Counted from the stretch's first letter, positions 1 to 6,810 are shown. The stretch: 7,294 nt of DNA from DAONLM01 sp035406685 (GCA_035406685.1 DAONLM010000158.1:1-7294), one strand, 5' to 3'. A program made the numbers and translations. The notes: a model not told the origin generated them from the letters alone.

Positions 1-15
1 TTTTAGAAAATTTTA

Positions 16-555
16 CTAATAATAGGTCTCAAAGCCTATTACCTGATAGCAATCGTTGTAGATTGCCTTGTAAAATGGCGTGAAATTCTCTTTAAAGTGG
101 GACAATTGTCTACTCTTCTTCCACCTCTTTATCTTTGTTAATTTCAGCCATAATCTCAATGTCACAAGACTACATTTCTTCTCAAATCCAAGCAGCCCCA
201 TTCTCTCATATTCTTCAATGAAAATTTCAAGAATTGCCCTAATCAATTTTGCCATGCTGAAAAAATTTAGATCAGCATGGACTTTCTTCAAAAACCGATA
301 ATCCTCCTTAGGTAAATAAAAATGTATAGAGGCGTCAGCATTTATTCTTTCATAAACATTCTCATCCTCAGGACCAAAACAGTATATCTTTTTGACTCTA
401 TCATAGAACTTTTGCAATACATAAACAATTAATTTCGATAAAGAGATATTCTCTTTTCTGGCTATGTTTTTAAGTTTTTTCTTCATCTCTGAAGTAGTTA
501 CAAAATGTAATTCATGGCAATCATTATTTTTGCAATTTAAAATTGTCTTATTCAT
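16..555 (-). CDS. Tandem ribbon-helix-helix-like protein of unknown function (paralogue of the gene at 7065)
   Basis: This 179-residue protein is not one I can name. Two segments share the same layout of a short beta strand followed by two helices: residues 15-54 (LHFVTT, then SEMKKKLKNIARKEN, then SLSKLIVYVLQKF) and residues 76-117 (IHFYLP, then KEDYRFLKKVHADLN, then SMAKLIRAILEIF). They align with one gap and share H-F, E, L-K, N, K-L-I, L and F. That is the ribbon-helix-helix pattern, so a single chain could form an RHH pseudo-dimer that binds DNA. The C-terminal part (about 128-179) is basic (KLTKIKRWKKSR) and ends in a stretch, PFYKAIYNDCYQV onward, that is almost unchanged in the second copy. 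The ATG at 555 has GGGGG (562-566) six bases upstream as a possible ribosome binding site. The gene diverges from the vWA gene, with direct repeats between them. DNA binding and autoregulation are inferences. The reading frame itself is well supported by the paralogue. Confidence 0.8.
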   Translation of the reverse strand: MNKTILNCKNNDCHELHFVTTSEMKKKLKNIARKENISLSKLIVYVLQKFYDRVKKIYCFGPEDENVYERINADASIHFYLPKEDYRFLKKVHADLNFFSMAKLIRAILEIFIEEYERMGLLGFEKKCSLVTLRLWLKLTKIKRWKKSRQLSHFKENFTPFYKAIYNDCYQVIGFETYY

Positions 556-593
556 AAAAAACCCCCATATAAAAATATTTCTATATATTAATC

Positions 594-636
594 ACAAAAT
601 TTTTGAAAAAATCCTTTACAAAATTTTACAAAATTT
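594..636. repeat. Three copies of ACAAAATTT, two inside a perfect 10-bp tandem repeat; possible operator
   Basis: ACAAAATTT occurs at 594-602, 618-626 and 628-636. The last two lie in a perfect tandem duplication of TTTACAAAAT (615-624 and 625-634), so their spacing is about one helical turn. The array lies 39-81 bp upstream of the start codon of the minus-strand RHH-type gene and before the divergent vWA gene. RHH repressors often bind short direct repeats next to their own promoters, so this is a reasonable operator candidate. In DNA this AT-rich, short repeats also arise by chance. No convincing -35/-10 pair was found here on either strand. Confidence 0.45.
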
Positions 637-646
637 AAGAAAAAAT

Positions 647-657
647 TTGCCTAAAAA
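647..657 (-). repeat. Intergenic 11-mer TTTTTAGGCAA, copy 1 (minus strand)
   Basis: The reverse complement of this stretch is TTTTTAGGCAA. The same 11-mer occurs on the plus strand at 6844-6854 and 6960-6970. All three copies lie in non-coding DNA near a copy of the RHH-type gene. Its role is unknown and chance is possible. Confidence 0.3.
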
Positions 658-733
658 TGAAATCTTACCAATATTAATCTAATAAAAAGCAGGTTAATAT
701 CCGAAAATTTCTTTGCAAATAGACTATATCCTT

Positions 734-1819
734 ATGAAAAAGATAATATGTATAATTTTTTTATTATTTAACTATCTTTTATTTTCTGAAATACCTTTTA
801 TTTCCGAGAAGGATATTATATTCGAAAAGTCTGATTCGGGTTATGATCTTTATATAAAAAAGCTTGATGGTATAGAATCTATACTGTTAACAGAATCACA
901 AAAAGATCCTTCATTAAAAAAGACAAACTATGGTTTAAGAACACCTAAATTCCATCCATGCAATGGCAATGAAATAAGAATTCTTGACAATAGAATTTTA
1001 CAGACTAAATATGAGGCATTTTTTCTTGTAGATTCTACGCCAGAGCCTCATAAAGAATTGGGGTTGGCATTTAAATTTTTTCTTCCAGAAGAAGTTTATT
1101 ATGGATATCCCTGGTCAAGAGAGGGGAAAATAGAGATTAAGCCGGGGGTTAAGATAAATTTAAGGCTCTTTGAAAAAAAATTTGCTGACTATTCTGGTAA
1201 ATTTGTTGATCAATGGATCACATTAAAATTAAGAGTAAATCCATCTAACTATCGAAACAATCTAATTGAAATTTTTGATAATTTTTCAAAAGAGAGTTCT
1301 TCGGATAATGTTATAATAGAAGATCTCGATAATTATAAGAAATTTTTAAAAAATATTCCGAAAAATATTAGAGAAGGAAATATAGGTGAGATTATTTTCA
1401 TTATAGATACAACACTTTCTATGGAAGAAGAAATCCCTATTTTTAAAGAGATTTTTCCAGATTTATGCAATGAGATTAAGAAAAAAGTTGATAGATTAAG
1501 AATAGGTTTTATTTTATACAAGGATTATGGGGATATCTATCTTAACAAACTATATCAATTAAGCGATGATCCTGGTAAATATGAAAGTATCGTAAAATCC
1601 CTTTATGCATCTGGAGGGGATGATATTCCAGAGGCTGTCTTTGAGGCAATTTATAGGCTGAATGAAATAGATTTTTTGTCTGATAATAGATATGTATTTT
1701 TAATTGGAGATGCCCCGCCTCATCCTATACCGAGAGGTAAAATAAGCAGGCAGGATGCAATTGATACGATAATGAGATTAAAGTTAAATTTTGTCTTTGT
1801 AAGCCTTCCTTATAAATAA
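734..1819 (+). CDS. Exported von Willebrand factor A domain protein, spirochaete-like family
   Basis: The protein has 361 residues from the ATG at 734. A TTG at 713 in the same frame would add seven residues before the signal sequence, so the ATG is preferred. Residues 1-18 (MKKIICIIFLLFNYLLFS) form a basic then hydrophobic signal peptide with possible cleavage after LFS, so the protein is probably periplasmic or surface-exposed. Residues 36-170 form an N-terminal region of beta character (GYDLYIKK, LVDSTPEPH, YYGYPWSREG) that I associate from memory with spirochaete vWA proteins. Residues 217-361 form the vWA domain: strand IGEIIFIIDTT with the MIDAS motif D225-T-T-L-S229, then ASGGDDIPEA (292-301) and IGDAPPH (324-330), which supply further metal-site residues. 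Threonine replaces the first serine of DxSxS, a tolerated variant. vWA domains usually mediate metal-dependent protein binding; the ligand is unknown. No Shine-Dalgarno sequence is visible before the start. A 156-nt gap to htrA suggests separate transcription. Confidence 0.85.
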   Translation: MKKIICIIFLLFNYLLFSEIPFISEKDIIFEKSDSGYDLYIKKLDGIESILLTESQKDPSLKKTNYGLRTPKFHPCNGNEIRILDNRILQTKYEAFFLVDSTPEPHKELGLAFKFFLPEEVYYGYPWSREGKIEIKPGVKINLRLFEKKFADYSGKFVDQWITLKLRVNPSNYRNNLIEIFDNFSKESSSDNVIIEDLDNYKKFLKNIPKNIREGNIGEIIFIIDTTLSMEEEIPIFKEIFPDLCNEIKKKVDRLRIGFILYKDYGDIYLNKLYQLSDDPGKYESIVKSLYASGGDDIPEAVFEAIYRLNEIDFLSDNRYVFLIGDAPPHPIPRGKISRQDAIDTIMRLKLNFVFVSLPYK

Positions 1820-1825
1820 GAAGTT

Positions 1826-1835
1826 GACAATTGTC
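1826..1835. promoter_or_regulatory. Perfect 10-bp palindrome GACAATTGTC just after the vWA gene
   Basis: GACAATTGTC begins seven bases after the vWA stop codon and overlaps a consensus-like TTGACA (1824-1829). No -10 element lies at a normal 16-18 bp distance and no T tract follows, so neither a promoter nor a terminator is convincing. The same 10-mer occurs inside coding sequence at 101-110 and 5857-5866. It may be a protein-binding site or chance. Confidence 0.25.
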
Positions 1836-1939
1836 GTAGAATTATGTTTTGTAATTATATTTAATATAACAGATATATTTTATAATTTATTCTGGATAAA
1901 TGTCTGAAAATAAAATTACTATTAAAATTAATTTTTTTA

Positions 1940-1968
1940 TTGAATTTTTATTTTATTTAATATATAAT
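1940..1968 (+). promoter_or_regulatory. Sigma70-type promoter for htrA: TTGAAT - 17 bp - TATAAT
   Basis: TTGAAT (1940-1945) and a perfect TATAAT (1963-1968) are separated by exactly 17 bp, inside an A/T-rich stretch that could act as an UP element. The expected start of transcription, about seven bases after the -10, is at about 1975, next to the htrA ATG at 1976. No ribosome binding site is present between them. If this promoter is used, the transcript would be leaderless. Matches to TATAAT are easy to find in DNA this AT-rich, but the correctly spaced -35 makes this the best promoter in the window. Confidence 0.55.
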
Positions 1969-1975
1969 AAAAAAT

Positions 1976-3163
1976 ATGAAGATATATAAGTACTTTTTTA
2001 CAATCTGTATTATAATATTTTTAATATTTTTTATTATTGCAATATTTATTCAGAATAGGCAATTTACTACAAAGCAATTATTAGAAGAAAAAAAAGATAG
2101 CGATTATATTTATATACCAGTAGATACCAAAAAAGAGACAAAATTATTTGAAGATGAATTAAGAACAATAGATATTTATAAAAAAATAAGCCCTTCTGTT
2201 GTAAATATTACCTATTATAAAACAGAATATATAAACTATTTCTTTGATATATATCCTCAACAAACAGAGGGACAAGGATCTGGTGCAATCATTGATAAAG
2301 AGGGATACATAATTACAAATTATCATGTTGTTGGTGGAGCTGATAAAGTAATAGTTGCCCTTTCTAAAGAGGAAAATATTTATGAGGCAGAAATTATTGG
2401 AGTGGATCCAGAAAATGATCTTGCTGTTATTAAAATAAAGAATCCGCCTAAAGATCTTAGTCCAATTCCTCTTGGCACATCAAAAGATCTACAGATAGGT
2501 CAATCAGTCTACGCAATAGGGAATCCCTTTGGTCTGGATAGAACCTTAACATCCGGTATTATATCTGCTCTTGAACGACCCATTAAGACACAAAATGGAA
2601 ATGTTATAGAAGGGGCAATTCAAACAGATGCCTCAATAAATCCCGGAAATTCTGGTGGCCCTTTAATTGATTCTTCTGGTAATATGATAGGGATAAATAC
2701 CATGATAATTTCACCAAGCGGTGGTAGTATTGGACTTGGATTTGCTATACCTGTTGATATTGCAAAAGAGGTAATTCCAGACTTAATAAAGTATGGCTAT
2801 GTGAAAAGAGGATGGATTGATGCTACTTTTTTGCCAATAAATCAGAAGATAGCAAAAATCTTAGGATACTCTATTGATTATGGGTTGATGATAATGAATG
2901 TGGTAAGAAATGGAGAGGCAGCAAAAGCCGGTTTAAGAGGCGGAAATGAAAGAGCAATTTATGGGAATAATATAATATATATCGGCGGAGATATAATAAT
3001 TGCAATTAACAATACAAAGATAAAAGAGTATTCTGATCTTTCAAAGATATTAAAAAACAAAAAACCAGGAGATATGGTAACAGTTGAGTATATGAGGAAT
3101 AATAAAATATATACAACTCAGCTAAAATTAATAGATAAAAGAGATTTTACTGGAAGTTATTAA
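1976..3163 (+). CDS. htrA: Membrane-anchored HtrA/DegP-type serine protease with one PDZ domain
   Basis: The 395-residue protein is a trypsin-fold envelope protease that would degrade or refold damaged exported proteins. Residues 7-25 are a long hydrophobic segment without a clear cleavage site, so a single N-terminal membrane anchor facing the periplasm is likely. The protease domain spans about 65-270. It contains GQGSGAIID (99-107), His117 in TNYHVV, Asp148 in ENDLAV, and Ser226 in NPGNSGGPL, so the catalytic triad is complete. LGFAIPVD (254-261) closes the domain. One PDZ domain (about 280-385) follows, with the long loop before GGDIIIAINNTKI that is familiar from DegP/DegQ-like proteins. 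One PDZ and an anchor resemble DegS or HhoA-like proteins more than two-PDZ DegP. The ATG is chosen because it starts exactly at the anchor; no Shine-Dalgarno precedes it. The patatin gene follows after 14 nt. Confidence 0.95.
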   Translation: MKIYKYFFTICIIIFLIFFIIAIFIQNRQFTTKQLLEEKKDSDYIYIPVDTKKETKLFEDELRTIDIYKKISPSVVNITYYKTEYINYFFDIYPQQTEGQGSGAIIDKEGYIITNYHVVGGADKVIVALSKEENIYEAEIIGVDPENDLAVIKIKNPPKDLSPIPLGTSKDLQIGQSVYAIGNPFGLDRTLTSGIISALERPIKTQNGNVIEGAIQTDASINPGNSGGPLIDSSGNMIGINTMIISPSGGSIGLGFAIPVDIAKEVIPDLIKYGYVKRGWIDATFLPINQKIAKILGYSIDYGLMIMNVVRNGEAAKAGLRGGNERAIYGNNIIYIGGDIIIAINNTKIKEYSDLSKILKNKKPGDMVTVEYMRNNKIYTTQLKLIDKRDFTGSY

Positions 3164-3166
3164 AAT

Positions 3167-3171
3167 AAGGA
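3167..3171 (+). promoter_or_regulatory. Ribosome binding site AAGGA of the patatin gene
   Basis: AAGGA lies six bases before the ATG at 3178, inside the 14-nt gap after the htrA stop codon. It fixes the patatin start and supports co-transcription with htrA. It contrasts with htrA, which has no such site. Confidence 0.8.
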
Positions 3172-3177
3172 ATTATT

Positions 3178-4488
3178 ATGTTTAACATTGAATATGCTCT
3201 TGTATTAAGTGGTGGTGGAGCCAAGGGTTCATATCAAATCGGTGTATGGAGAGCCTTAAGAGAACTTAATATAAAAATAAATGCAATAATTGGCTGTTCT
3301 GTTGGTTCTTTAAATGGTGCTTTGATGATACTCGATGAGTATGAGAAGGCATTAGAATTGTGGGAAAATATATCAACCGATAAAGTTGTAGATATCCCCA
3401 GCGATATTTTAAAAGATGGAATTATAGATGTTTCAAAATTATCCCCTAAGAAACTATTAGAGTTACAAAAAGATATAATTAAGAAGGGTGGATTTAGCAT
3501 TAAGCCATTAGAGGATCTTATTACAAAAATTATAGATGAAAAAAAGGTAAGAGAGAGTAAGATAGATTTTGGGCTTGTAACATATGAGGTCAATAATTTG
3601 AAACCAGTTGAAATATTTATTGAAGATATCCCCTCTGGTAAATTAAAAGATTATCTTCTTGCATCAGCCACGTTGCCGGGTTTTAAGATAACTACTATTG
3701 ATAATAAGAAATATCTTGATGGCGGATTGTATGATAATATTCCTATAAACCTTGCTAAAAAAAGGGGATATACCAATATTATCGCAGTGGATATCTCTGG
3801 CCTTGGTGTAGTAAGAAGGCCAAGTATAGAGGGGACAAATACGATCTATATTAAAAATTCGAGTGATACCGGGACAATCCTTGATTTTTCTCCTTCTGTA
3901 TCAAAAAGAAATATAACAATGGGATATCTTGATACATTAAAAATTTTTGGGAAGATTGAAGGCATTGAATATTTTATTAGTCCTAAAAATAAGGATAAGG
4001 TAACAAAAGAGATTTTAAAAATAATTCAAAATAATGATGAACTAAAAGGAACATTAAAGGAGTATATTGGTAGAGATATAATCGATATGGAAAGAGACAT
4101 AAGAAAAATTTTGCCAGAAGAGTTAAAATTAAAAAAAGATATAATTATTCCTTTGATAGAATGCGCTGCAAGATCTTTTAAAATTGAAAAGATAAAGTTA
4201 TACGAAATAGAAGAGTTAATAGAACTTATCTGGCAGAGATATAATACTCTTGTAAATTCTAATAAGGTCTCCACTAATATTGAAGAGATATTAAATAAAA
4301 TAAAAATATTAACCCGACCACAAAAAGATATAACATTAATGGAATATGAAGAGATATTAAATTTTGTCATTTCAAAATTTACCAATATAAAAAATAATAA
4401 GTTTTATAAGAGTACAGTATTTAAAATATTTCCAGATTTATTAGCTGCTAAATTTTTTTGTGAGGTATTAAATAAATATTTTAAATAA
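3178..4488 (+). CDS. Patatin-like phospholipase with a long helical C-terminal extension
   Basis: The 436-residue protein is a patatin-family serine hydrolase expected to cleave acyl groups from phospholipids or similar lipids. The domain starts at residue 6. The glycine-rich oxyanion motif is SGGGAKGSYQIG (11-22), the nucleophile elbow is GCSVGS with Ser41 (GxSxG), and the second catalytic residue is Asp181 in YLDGGLYDNIP, giving the complete Ser-Asp dyad. ASATLPGF (162-169) before the Asp is also typical. The catalytic domain ends at about residue 270. Residues 270-436 are mostly charged amphipathic helices that I do not recognise. There is no signal peptide, so the enzyme acts in the cytoplasm or at the inner membrane unless exported by another route. 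It probably shares an operon with htrA. Patatins also serve as toxins or as CBASS effectors, but no nucleotidyltransferase or secretion gene is adjacent. Confidence 0.93.
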   Translation: MFNIEYALVLSGGGAKGSYQIGVWRALRELNIKINAIIGCSVGSLNGALMILDEYEKALELWENISTDKVVDIPSDILKDGIIDVSKLSPKKLLELQKDIIKKGGFSIKPLEDLITKIIDEKKVRESKIDFGLVTYEVNNLKPVEIFIEDIPSGKLKDYLLASATLPGFKITTIDNKKYLDGGLYDNIPINLAKKRGYTNIIAVDISGLGVVRRPSIEGTNTIYIKNSSDTGTILDFSPSVSKRNITMGYLDTLKIFGKIEGIEYFISPKNKDKVTKEILKIIQNNDELKGTLKEYIGRDIIDMERDIRKILPEELKLKKDIIIPLIECAARSFKIEKIKLYEIEELIELIWQRYNTLVNSNKVSTNIEEILNKIKILTRPQKDITLMEYEEILNFVISKFTNIKNNKFYKSTVFKIFPDLLAAKFFCEVLNKYFK

Positions 4489-4521
4489 TTTTTATATTTT
4501 TTAAATTTTTTTTGATTTATT

Positions 4522-4551
4522 TTTATAAATATGTTAATATACAAATATAAT
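4522..4551 (+). promoter_or_regulatory. Possible promoter of the phosphatase gene
   Basis: A perfect TATAAT (4546-4551) follows TTTATA (4522-4527, four of six consensus bases) at 18 bp. The implied start at about 4558 would leave a leader of about 23 nt containing the AAGGGGA ribosome binding site. A second pair, TTGATT (4512-4517) and TAATAT (4535-4540) at 17 bp, overlaps it. The region is extremely A/T-rich, so either pair could be chance. Confidence 0.4.
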
Positions 4552-4566
4552 CTTTGAAATACATTT

Positions 4567-4573
4567 AAGGGGA
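4567..4573 (+). promoter_or_regulatory. Ribosome binding site AAGGGGA of the phosphatase gene
   Basis: AAGGGGA ends seven bases before the ATG at 4581. It is purine-rich and well spaced, and it supports this start codon over later in-frame ATGs. Confidence 0.8.
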
Positions 4574-4580
4574 TTAAAAT

Positions 4581-6668
4581 ATGAATGATGTAGTAAAGTC
4601 CAAAAATTTATGGGGTAATCTTAAAATAAGATGGAAGCTTCTTGCTATCATACTTCCAACTGCAATTATTCCTCTCATAATTATTGTTGTATTTACAAGT
4701 TTTAGATTGTATCAATATATTGAAAAACAGGGTCATGAATTCTATACAACCTTATTAACACAGGTAAGGAAGAATATGGAATTTTTATATGGGCAGTATG
4801 CACGAGCCCTTCCAAATATGCTTGATAATCCTCAGGTAATAGAGGCTCTTAATGTTAAACAATATAAGAGCGCCCAACATGAAATGGATACCTCTGCTTT
4901 ATTGATTGGCGATGTTACCACAAAGGGCGGGCTTAGAAATACATTTGAAGAGAAGATAGATGGAAGACTTTATGTTGTAGAACTTGACAAAAAGTCAATA
5001 ATTGATAATACACAATATAAAGTACACAGAACAGTTAATAATCAGCCGCCAATAAATATGGAATTACTATTCAATGATCCTCTTTTTAAAAAGTTAAGAG
5101 AAGACAATAGCATAAAATTGATATTTGGTAAACCAGATGAAAGGATATTAGGAGTAAATACTTTAGAAGGGCAATCCCCTGTTATGATATATCCCTATTA
5201 TCCTACACCACCGGAAAAAAAAGAGGATACTTTTACCAAATTTTTATATATTTCCTTAAATAATGATTTTATACCACAATTTTATAAAGATATTATTCCT
5301 TTAAAATTTGGGACGCTCTACATTCTTGATTTTAATAATAACATAATCTCATTAAATCATCCGAGTGATGAAGATGAACTTAATTTTGATGAAACAACAA
5401 TGCAATATATAAAAGAAAAAGATATGTCTGGTAATATTCTTAGCTATGAAGATTATGAGATGTTAAATGTAGATAAGAATATTTTAAATATAAAAGAAGT
5501 TAAAGATGATCTTCTTGATAAAATGGACCCAGAACATCTTGATTATGAAATATTTGAAAAAAAACATATTATTACATATAAAGGTAAAAAATTCTTAACA
5601 ATTGTAGAATATGGGGATCAATCCTGGACAAAATATATATATTTTCATCCAATATCACAATTTACCAAACCAATATGGGGAGTAGTAAGAATAATAATAA
5701 TTATAAGTTTAATAGTTTCCCTTATTATAATTGCTATAAGTTATCTATTCAGTAAAACATTTACTACACCTATAAATACCCTTGCTGAAGCAACAAAAGT
5801 TATAGCAAAAGGGGATTATACTCACTTTGTTAAAGCAAAATATGACGATGAAATAGGACAATTGTCAGAAAATTTCAATCAGATGATAAAAAATATTAAG
5901 GCATATCAGGATAAGTTGCTATCTGCAGAAAGAGAAAAATCAGAATTAGAACTTGCTTCCAGAATTCAGACATGTCTATTACCATCTATTCCATATAGAG
6001 AACATTATGAAATAACAGCAACCATGATCCCGGCAGCAGAGGTAGGAGGGGATTATTATGATTTAATAGGCGAAACAAATGGAAGAATATGGTTTGGAAT
6101 AGGTGATGTTTCTGGCCATGGATTAACGAGTGGTTTAATAATGATGATGGCTCAAACGGCTTTTAACACAATACTATTAAATGATCCAGATATAAGTTCT
6201 GATAAATTAATAGCAAAAGTAAATAGAGTAATGTATCAGAATATTAAACAGAGATTGGGCGAAGACCATTTTATGACTCTATCTTTTATGGTGGCAGATC
6301 CTGATGGTACAGTTCATTATGCCGGAGCTCATCTTGATATACTTGTTTACAGACATACAACAAAAGAAGTTGAAAGAATAGAGACTCTTGGAGTATGGTT
6401 GGGACTTGTGCCAGATATAGAGAGAAATACGGTAGAAAAGAGTTTTAAATTAGAATCCGGTGATTTAATGTTCTTATATACAGATGGATTAATAGAGGCG
6501 ACTAATGATAAAAATGAGCAGTATGATATGGAAAGATTAATTAATAAATTAAAAGAACTCGGCGATAAACCAGTAAAGGAGATAGAGGAAGCCATAATTA
6601 ATGAGGTATTTTCATTTTTGCATGAACAGAAAGATGATATAACTTTTGTAATCGCAAGGAAGAAATAG
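4581..6668 (+). CDS. Membrane sensor with HAMP and SpoIIE/RsbU-type PP2C phosphatase domain
   Basis: The 695-residue protein is built as a transmembrane receptor phosphatase. A first membrane helix (about 20-43) is followed by a long extracytoplasmic region (44-367). Its second part, around FLYISLNNDF (221-230) to LYILDFNNNIISLNHP (246-261), resembles a Cache sensor fold, an inference by pattern. A second membrane helix (368-390) leads into HAMP (about 391-445) and a short coiled coil with ELASRIQTCLLP (457-468), the usual linker to RsbU-like phosphatases. The PP2C/SpoIIE domain (about 478-693) keeps the metal-binding acidic residues: GGDYYD (489-494), GDVSGHG (508-514), YTDGLIEA (633-640) and DDITFV (685-690). 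The usual AGH motif reads YAGAHLDILVYR here. Family knowledge suggests it dephosphorylates a serine/threonine on an STAS-type anti-sigma antagonist. No such partner is encoded nearby. It has its own promoter-like sequence and follows the patatin gene after a 92-nt gap. Confidence 0.93.
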   Translation: MNDVVKSKNLWGNLKIRWKLLAIILPTAIIPLIIIVVFTSFRLYQYIEKQGHEFYTTLLTQVRKNMEFLYGQYARALPNMLDNPQVIEALNVKQYKSAQHEMDTSALLIGDVTTKGGLRNTFEEKIDGRLYVVELDKKSIIDNTQYKVHRTVNNQPPINMELLFNDPLFKKLREDNSIKLIFGKPDERILGVNTLEGQSPVMIYPYYPTPPEKKEDTFTKFLYISLNNDFIPQFYKDIIPLKFGTLYILDFNNNIISLNHPSDEDELNFDETTMQYIKEKDMSGNILSYEDYEMLNVDKNILNIKEVKDDLLDKMDPEHLDYEIFEKKHIITYKGKKFLTIVEYGDQSWTKYIYFHPISQFTKPIWGVVRIIIIISLIVSLIIIAISYLFSKTFTTPINTLAEATKVIAKGDYTHFVKAKYDDEIGQLSENFNQMIKNIKAYQDKLLSAEREKSELELASRIQTCLLPSIPYREHYEITATMIPAAEVGGDYYDLIGETNGRIWFGIGDVSGHGLTSGLIMMMAQTAFNTILLNDPDISSDKLIAKVNRVMYQNIKQRLGEDHFMTLSFMVADPDGTVHYAGAHLDILVYRHTTKEVERIETLGVWLGLVPDIERNTVEKSFKLESGDLMFLYTDGLIEATNDKNEQYDMERLINKLKELGDKPVKEIEEAIINEVFSFLHEQKDDITFVIARKK

Positions 6669-6810
6669 ATAGAAAAATTATACTATAAAAAATATATAAA
6701 TTTGTATTATCACTAAAAAAAGTAAGTAAGATATTTCTATATAAAGAAAATAGTAAAAAATTTTTTGTTTATTAAATTTTTTAAATTAATAATTTAGTTG
6801 TTTCTCTATT

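Noticed and set aside
80..682. Plus-strand open frames at 80-301 and 464-682
   Set aside because: Both overlap the RHH-type gene in antisense or run into its upstream region. They have no ribosome binding site and low-complexity products; the minus-strand gene is supported by a paralogue.
713..733. TTG start at 713 for the vWA gene
   Set aside because: It would place seven polar or mixed residues before a textbook signal peptide starting MKKII at 734, and has no ribosome binding site.
1333..1521. Minus-strand open frame inside the vWA gene
   Set aside because: Antisense shadow of a clear vWA domain, with no initiation signal.
3234..4385. Minus-strand open frames at 3234-3593 and 4026-4385 inside the patatin gene
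   Set aside because: Antisense shadows with Ser/Ile/Phe-rich products typical of reversed AT-rich coding DNA.
3178..4488. Patatin gene as a CBASS-type (CapV-like) antiphage effector
   Set aside because: No CD-NTase or other defence gene is adjacent. The close partner is htrA, and the protein fits an ordinary patatin hydrolase.
6347..6595. Minus-strand open frame inside the phosphatase gene
   Set aside because: Antisense to conserved PP2C motifs; no independent support.
734..6668. vWA gene plus PP2C gene as a vWA-phosphatase-kinase defence or terminase-like triad
   Set aside because: The vWA protein is exported, the phosphatase is a HAMP-linked SpoIIE type, no kinase is present, and two unrelated genes separate them.
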